Assembly: GCA_018820745.1 (NCBI GenBank)
Contig: JAHJNP010000009.1
Span: 1-8,908, forward strand
From: Gammaproteobacteria bacterium
GTDB lineage: Bacteria; Pseudomonadota; Gammaproteobacteria; Burkholderiales; Thiobacillaceae
Length of the DNA: 8,908 nt
Reading direction: 5' to 3'
The position numbers and the translations under genes were made by a program. A model generated the notes under the pieces. It did not search any database. It was not told the origin of the DNA and saw only the letters and a program-made list of their open reading frames with translations. The first letter of the stretch is position 1. Every line of letters begins with the position of its first letter. This document shows positions 7,103 to 8,908 of this stretch, one piece after another.

Positions 7103-8226
7103 AAAAAACAGGAATGTGGGTGCTGCTGGTCATCGTGATCGCCGCAGCGGGGTGGTGGTGGAGCAGCCAGGGTAAGCCGGCCGAAGCGCAATACCGGACC
7201 GCGACGGTGGACCGCGGCGACATCAGCGCGCAGGTGTCGGCCAACGGCACCCTCAACCCCGTCGTCCTGGTCAACGTTGGCACCCAGGTGTCGGGCACGG
7301 TGCGGCGCATCGAGGCGGATTTCAACCAGCAGGTGAAGGCCGGCCAGGTGCTGGCCGAGCTCGACCCGGCGCTGTTCCAGGCGGCGCTGGCGCAGAGCAG
7401 CGCCAACCTGGCCAACGCGCAGGCGCAGCTGAGGCTGGCCGAGGCCACCGCCGAGCGCATGCAGACGCTGTTCGGGCAGGAGTACGTGTCGCGCCAGGAA
7501 CTCGACCAGGCGCAGGCGGCGCGCGAGCAGGCCATGGCGCAGGTGCGGGTGGCGCGCGCGCAGGTGACGCGCGACCGGACCAATCTGGGCTTCACGGTGA
7601 TCCGCTCGCCGGTCGACGGCACCGTGATCAACCGCCAGGTCGACGTCGGCCAGACGGTGGCGGCGAGCTTCCAGACGCCGACGCTGTTCCAGATCGGCAA
7701 GGACCTGACCCAGATGCAGATCGATTCCACGGTGTCGGAGGCCGACATCGGACAGGTCAAGGTGGGGCAGCCGGTGAAATTTCTGGTCGATGCGTTTCCC
7801 GACGCCCAATACAGCGGGGCGGTGCGGCAGGTGCGGCTGAATGCCCGAACCGAACAGAACGTGGTCACCTACAACGTGGTGGTCGATGTCGCCAACCCCG
7901 ATCTGGCGCTGATGCCGGGGATGACCGCCAATCTGCGGGTGGACGTCGAAACGCGGCCTGACGTGCTGCGGGTGCCGACGGCGGCGCTGCGCTTCCGCCC
8001 GCCGGTCGACCCGGCCGCAGAACGCGGCAGCACGCCGCGCGGCGCGGCGGTGCACGTGCTGGGTGCTGACGGCCAACCGGTGCGGGTGGCGGTCAGGACC
8101 GGCATCAGCGACAAGGCCTACACCGAGATCGTTTCCGGCGAACTGAAGCCGGGCGATGCGGTGATCCTGGCCGACCTGGCGGCGAAAAAAGACAACGGCA
8201 GCATGCCGCGCGGGCGCCTGTTCTAA
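7099..8226 (+). CDS. macA: MacA-type periplasmic adaptor (membrane fusion protein)
   Basis: A 375-residue adaptor linking an inner-membrane MacB-type ABC transporter to a TolC-type channel. One N-terminal membrane helix (about 6-22) anchors it; there is no lipobox cysteine. The modules follow in the usual mirrored order: first barrel strands and lipoyl half (about 30-90, with VGTQVSGTVRRI), an alpha-helical hairpin (about 91-160), second lipoyl half (about 161-195, with VIRSPVDGTVINRQVDVGQ), beta-barrel (about 205-285) and membrane-proximal domain (about 290-360, with VPTAAL). VSEADIGQVKVGQPV (212-226) resembles the MacA family strongly. The same frame is open upstream to an ATG at 6817, but that stretch is the shadow of the TolC-family gene. 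The ATG at 7099 has CAGGAA at 7085-7090, overlaps the previous stop as ATGA, and opens with the anchor helix. The end overlaps macB by one base. A related HlyD/RND-type adaptor is the alternative, but the following MacB ATPase argues for MacA. Confidence 0.93.
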   Translation: MKKTGMWVLLVIVIAAAGWWWSSQGKPAEAQYRTATVDRGDISAQVSANGTLNPVVLVNVGTQVSGTVRRIEADFNQQVKAGQVLAELDPALFQAALAQSSANLANAQAQLRLAEATAERMQTLFGQEYVSRQELDQAQAAREQAMAQVRVARAQVTRDRTNLGFTVIRSPVDGTVINRQVDVGQTVAASFQTPTLFQIGKDLTQMQIDSTVSEADIGQVKVGQPVKFLVDAFPDAQYSGAVRQVRLNARTEQNVVTYNVVVDVANPDLALMPGMTANLRVDVETRPDVLRVPTAALRFRPPVDPAAERGSTPRGAAVHVLGADGQPVRVAVRTGISDKAYTEIVSGELKPGDAVILADLAAKKDNGSMPRGRLF

Positions 8227-8908
8227 TGGTGGATTCCGGCAAGCCGCTGATCGAGGTGGTGGATATCGAGAAGGACTACCCGACCGGCGCTGGCGTGTTC
8301 CAGGCGCTGCGGGGGGTGAGCCTCAGCATTGCCGCGGGCGAGTTCGTCGCCATCATGGGCGCGTCGGGCTCGGGCAAGAGCACCTTCATGAACCTGCTCG
8401 GCTGCCTCGACCGCCCCACCCGCGGCAGCTATCACTTCGACGGCAAGGACGTCAGCCGGCTGTCGTCGGATCAGCTGGCGGCGCTGCGCAACCGCGAGAT
8501 CGGCTTCGTTTTTCAGGGCTTCAACCTGCTGCCCAAGCTGACTGCGCTCGACAACGTCGCGCTGCCGCTGATGTATGCCGGCATGGGGCGCGAGGCGCGG
8601 CGGCGGCAGGCGCAGTCGACGCTCGACCGGGTCGGCCTGGGCGATCGCTCGCACCACACGCCGCTGCAGCTGTCGGGCGGCCAGCAGCAGCGGGTGGCGA
8701 TTGCGCGCGCGCTGGCCACGCGGCCGCGCATCATTTTTGCCGACGAGCCGACCGGCAACCTCGACAGCGAGACCAGCCGTCAGGTGATGGGGTTCTTCAG
8801 CCAGCTCAACCGCGAAGAGGGCATCACCCTGGTGCTGGTCACTCACGAAGCCGACATCGCCGCCTATGCGCGGCGGCGCATCCGCTTCCAGGATGGCCGC
8901 GTGGTGGA
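8226..8908 (+). CDS. macB: MacB-type ABC transporter, ATPase domain (partial, runs off the window)
   Basis: The frame starts at ATG 8226, sharing one base with the macA stop (TAATG), and stays open to the window edge, giving 227 residues. These make an almost complete nucleotide-binding domain of the LolD/FtsE/MacB type: Walker [10 protein letters not shown] (45-53), Q-loop Gln97 in FVFQGFNLL, signature LSGGQQQR (149-156), Walker B IIFADE (169-174), D-loop GNLD (177-180) and the switch His207. All catalytic residues are present. In MacB this domain is followed by a linker, four transmembrane helices and a large periplasmic domain, which would lie beyond the window. A separate ATPase subunit with a following permease gene cannot be excluded. 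MacB-type transporters do not pump across the inner membrane; they use ATP-driven mechanotransmission to push periplasmic substrates through TolC. No good ribosome binding site is visible, so translation probably depends on termination-reinitiation after macA. Confidence 0.92.
   Translation, partial: MVDSGKPLIEVVDIEKDYPTGAGVFQALRGVSLSIAAGEFVAIMGASGSGKSTFMNLLGCLDRPTRGSYHFDGKDVSRLSSDQLAALRNREIGFVFQGFNLLPKLTALDNVALPLMYAGMGREARRRQAQSTLDRVGLGDRSHHTPLQLSGGQQQRVAIARALATRPRIIFADEPTGNLDSETSRQVMGFFSQLNREEGITLVLVTHEADIAAYARRRIRFQDGRVV

Noticed and set aside
6919..8076. Minus-strand open frames of 357 and 385 codons (the first at 6795-7868) opposite the TolC/macA genes
   Set aside because: Both lie opposite genes with strong family signatures and translate to low-complexity Arg/His/Ser-rich sequence.

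Overview
The window is a GC-rich, gene-dense stretch of a Gram-negative chromosome. The protein set (periplasmic M16 peptidase pair, RsmD, CoaD, an Allochromatium-type 2[4Fe-4S] ferredoxin, MutM, TolC/MacA/MacB) and the order M16-M16-rsmD-coaD-ferredoxin suggest a betaproteobacterium, perhaps a Thiobacillus/Nitrosomonadales relative. That placement is inferred from family resemblance and gene order, not from a search. I see no rRNA, tRNA, CRISPR array, insertion sequence or phage gene, and no gene-free stretch longer than 145 bp.

Layout. Positions 1-2726 (+ strand) are a compact run: the tail of an upstream gene (stop at 75), a non-catalytic M16 peptidase-like protein (65-1402), rsmD (1392-1967), coaD (1974-2456) and a dicluster ferredoxin (2475-2726). 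The first three overlap by 11 bp each and the rest are 6 and 18 bp apart, so this looks like one operon whose promoter lies outside the window. Positions 2728-5580 (- strand) hold a 658-residue bacterial dynamin-like GTPase and, upstream of it in transcription, mutM. The ferredoxin and the dynamin-like gene converge with a single base between their stop codons. A hairpin that could end the dynamin-like transcript lies inside the ferredoxin gene.

Positions 5581-5725 form a divergent intergenic region with several inverted repeats and an AT-rich patch. From 5726 to the end (+ strand) is a tripartite efflux operon: a TolC-family outer-membrane channel, a MacA-type adaptor and the ATPase part of a MacB-type transporter. 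The junctions are ATGA and TAATG overlaps, and macB runs off the window. The three products would form one envelope-spanning pump; its cargo cannot be read from the window.

Most of the window is ordinary housekeeping sequence. The points most worth a second look are the solitary dynamin-like GTPase with a variant P-loop and no evident membrane anchor, the M16 protein whose zinc site is erased while its arginine/tyrosine region is kept, the terminator candidate embedded in the opposing gene, and the self-contained tolC-macA-macB operon. Several start sites need care: mutM must begin at 5580, macA at 7099 and the TolC-family gene at 5726 rather than at the longest open frame.
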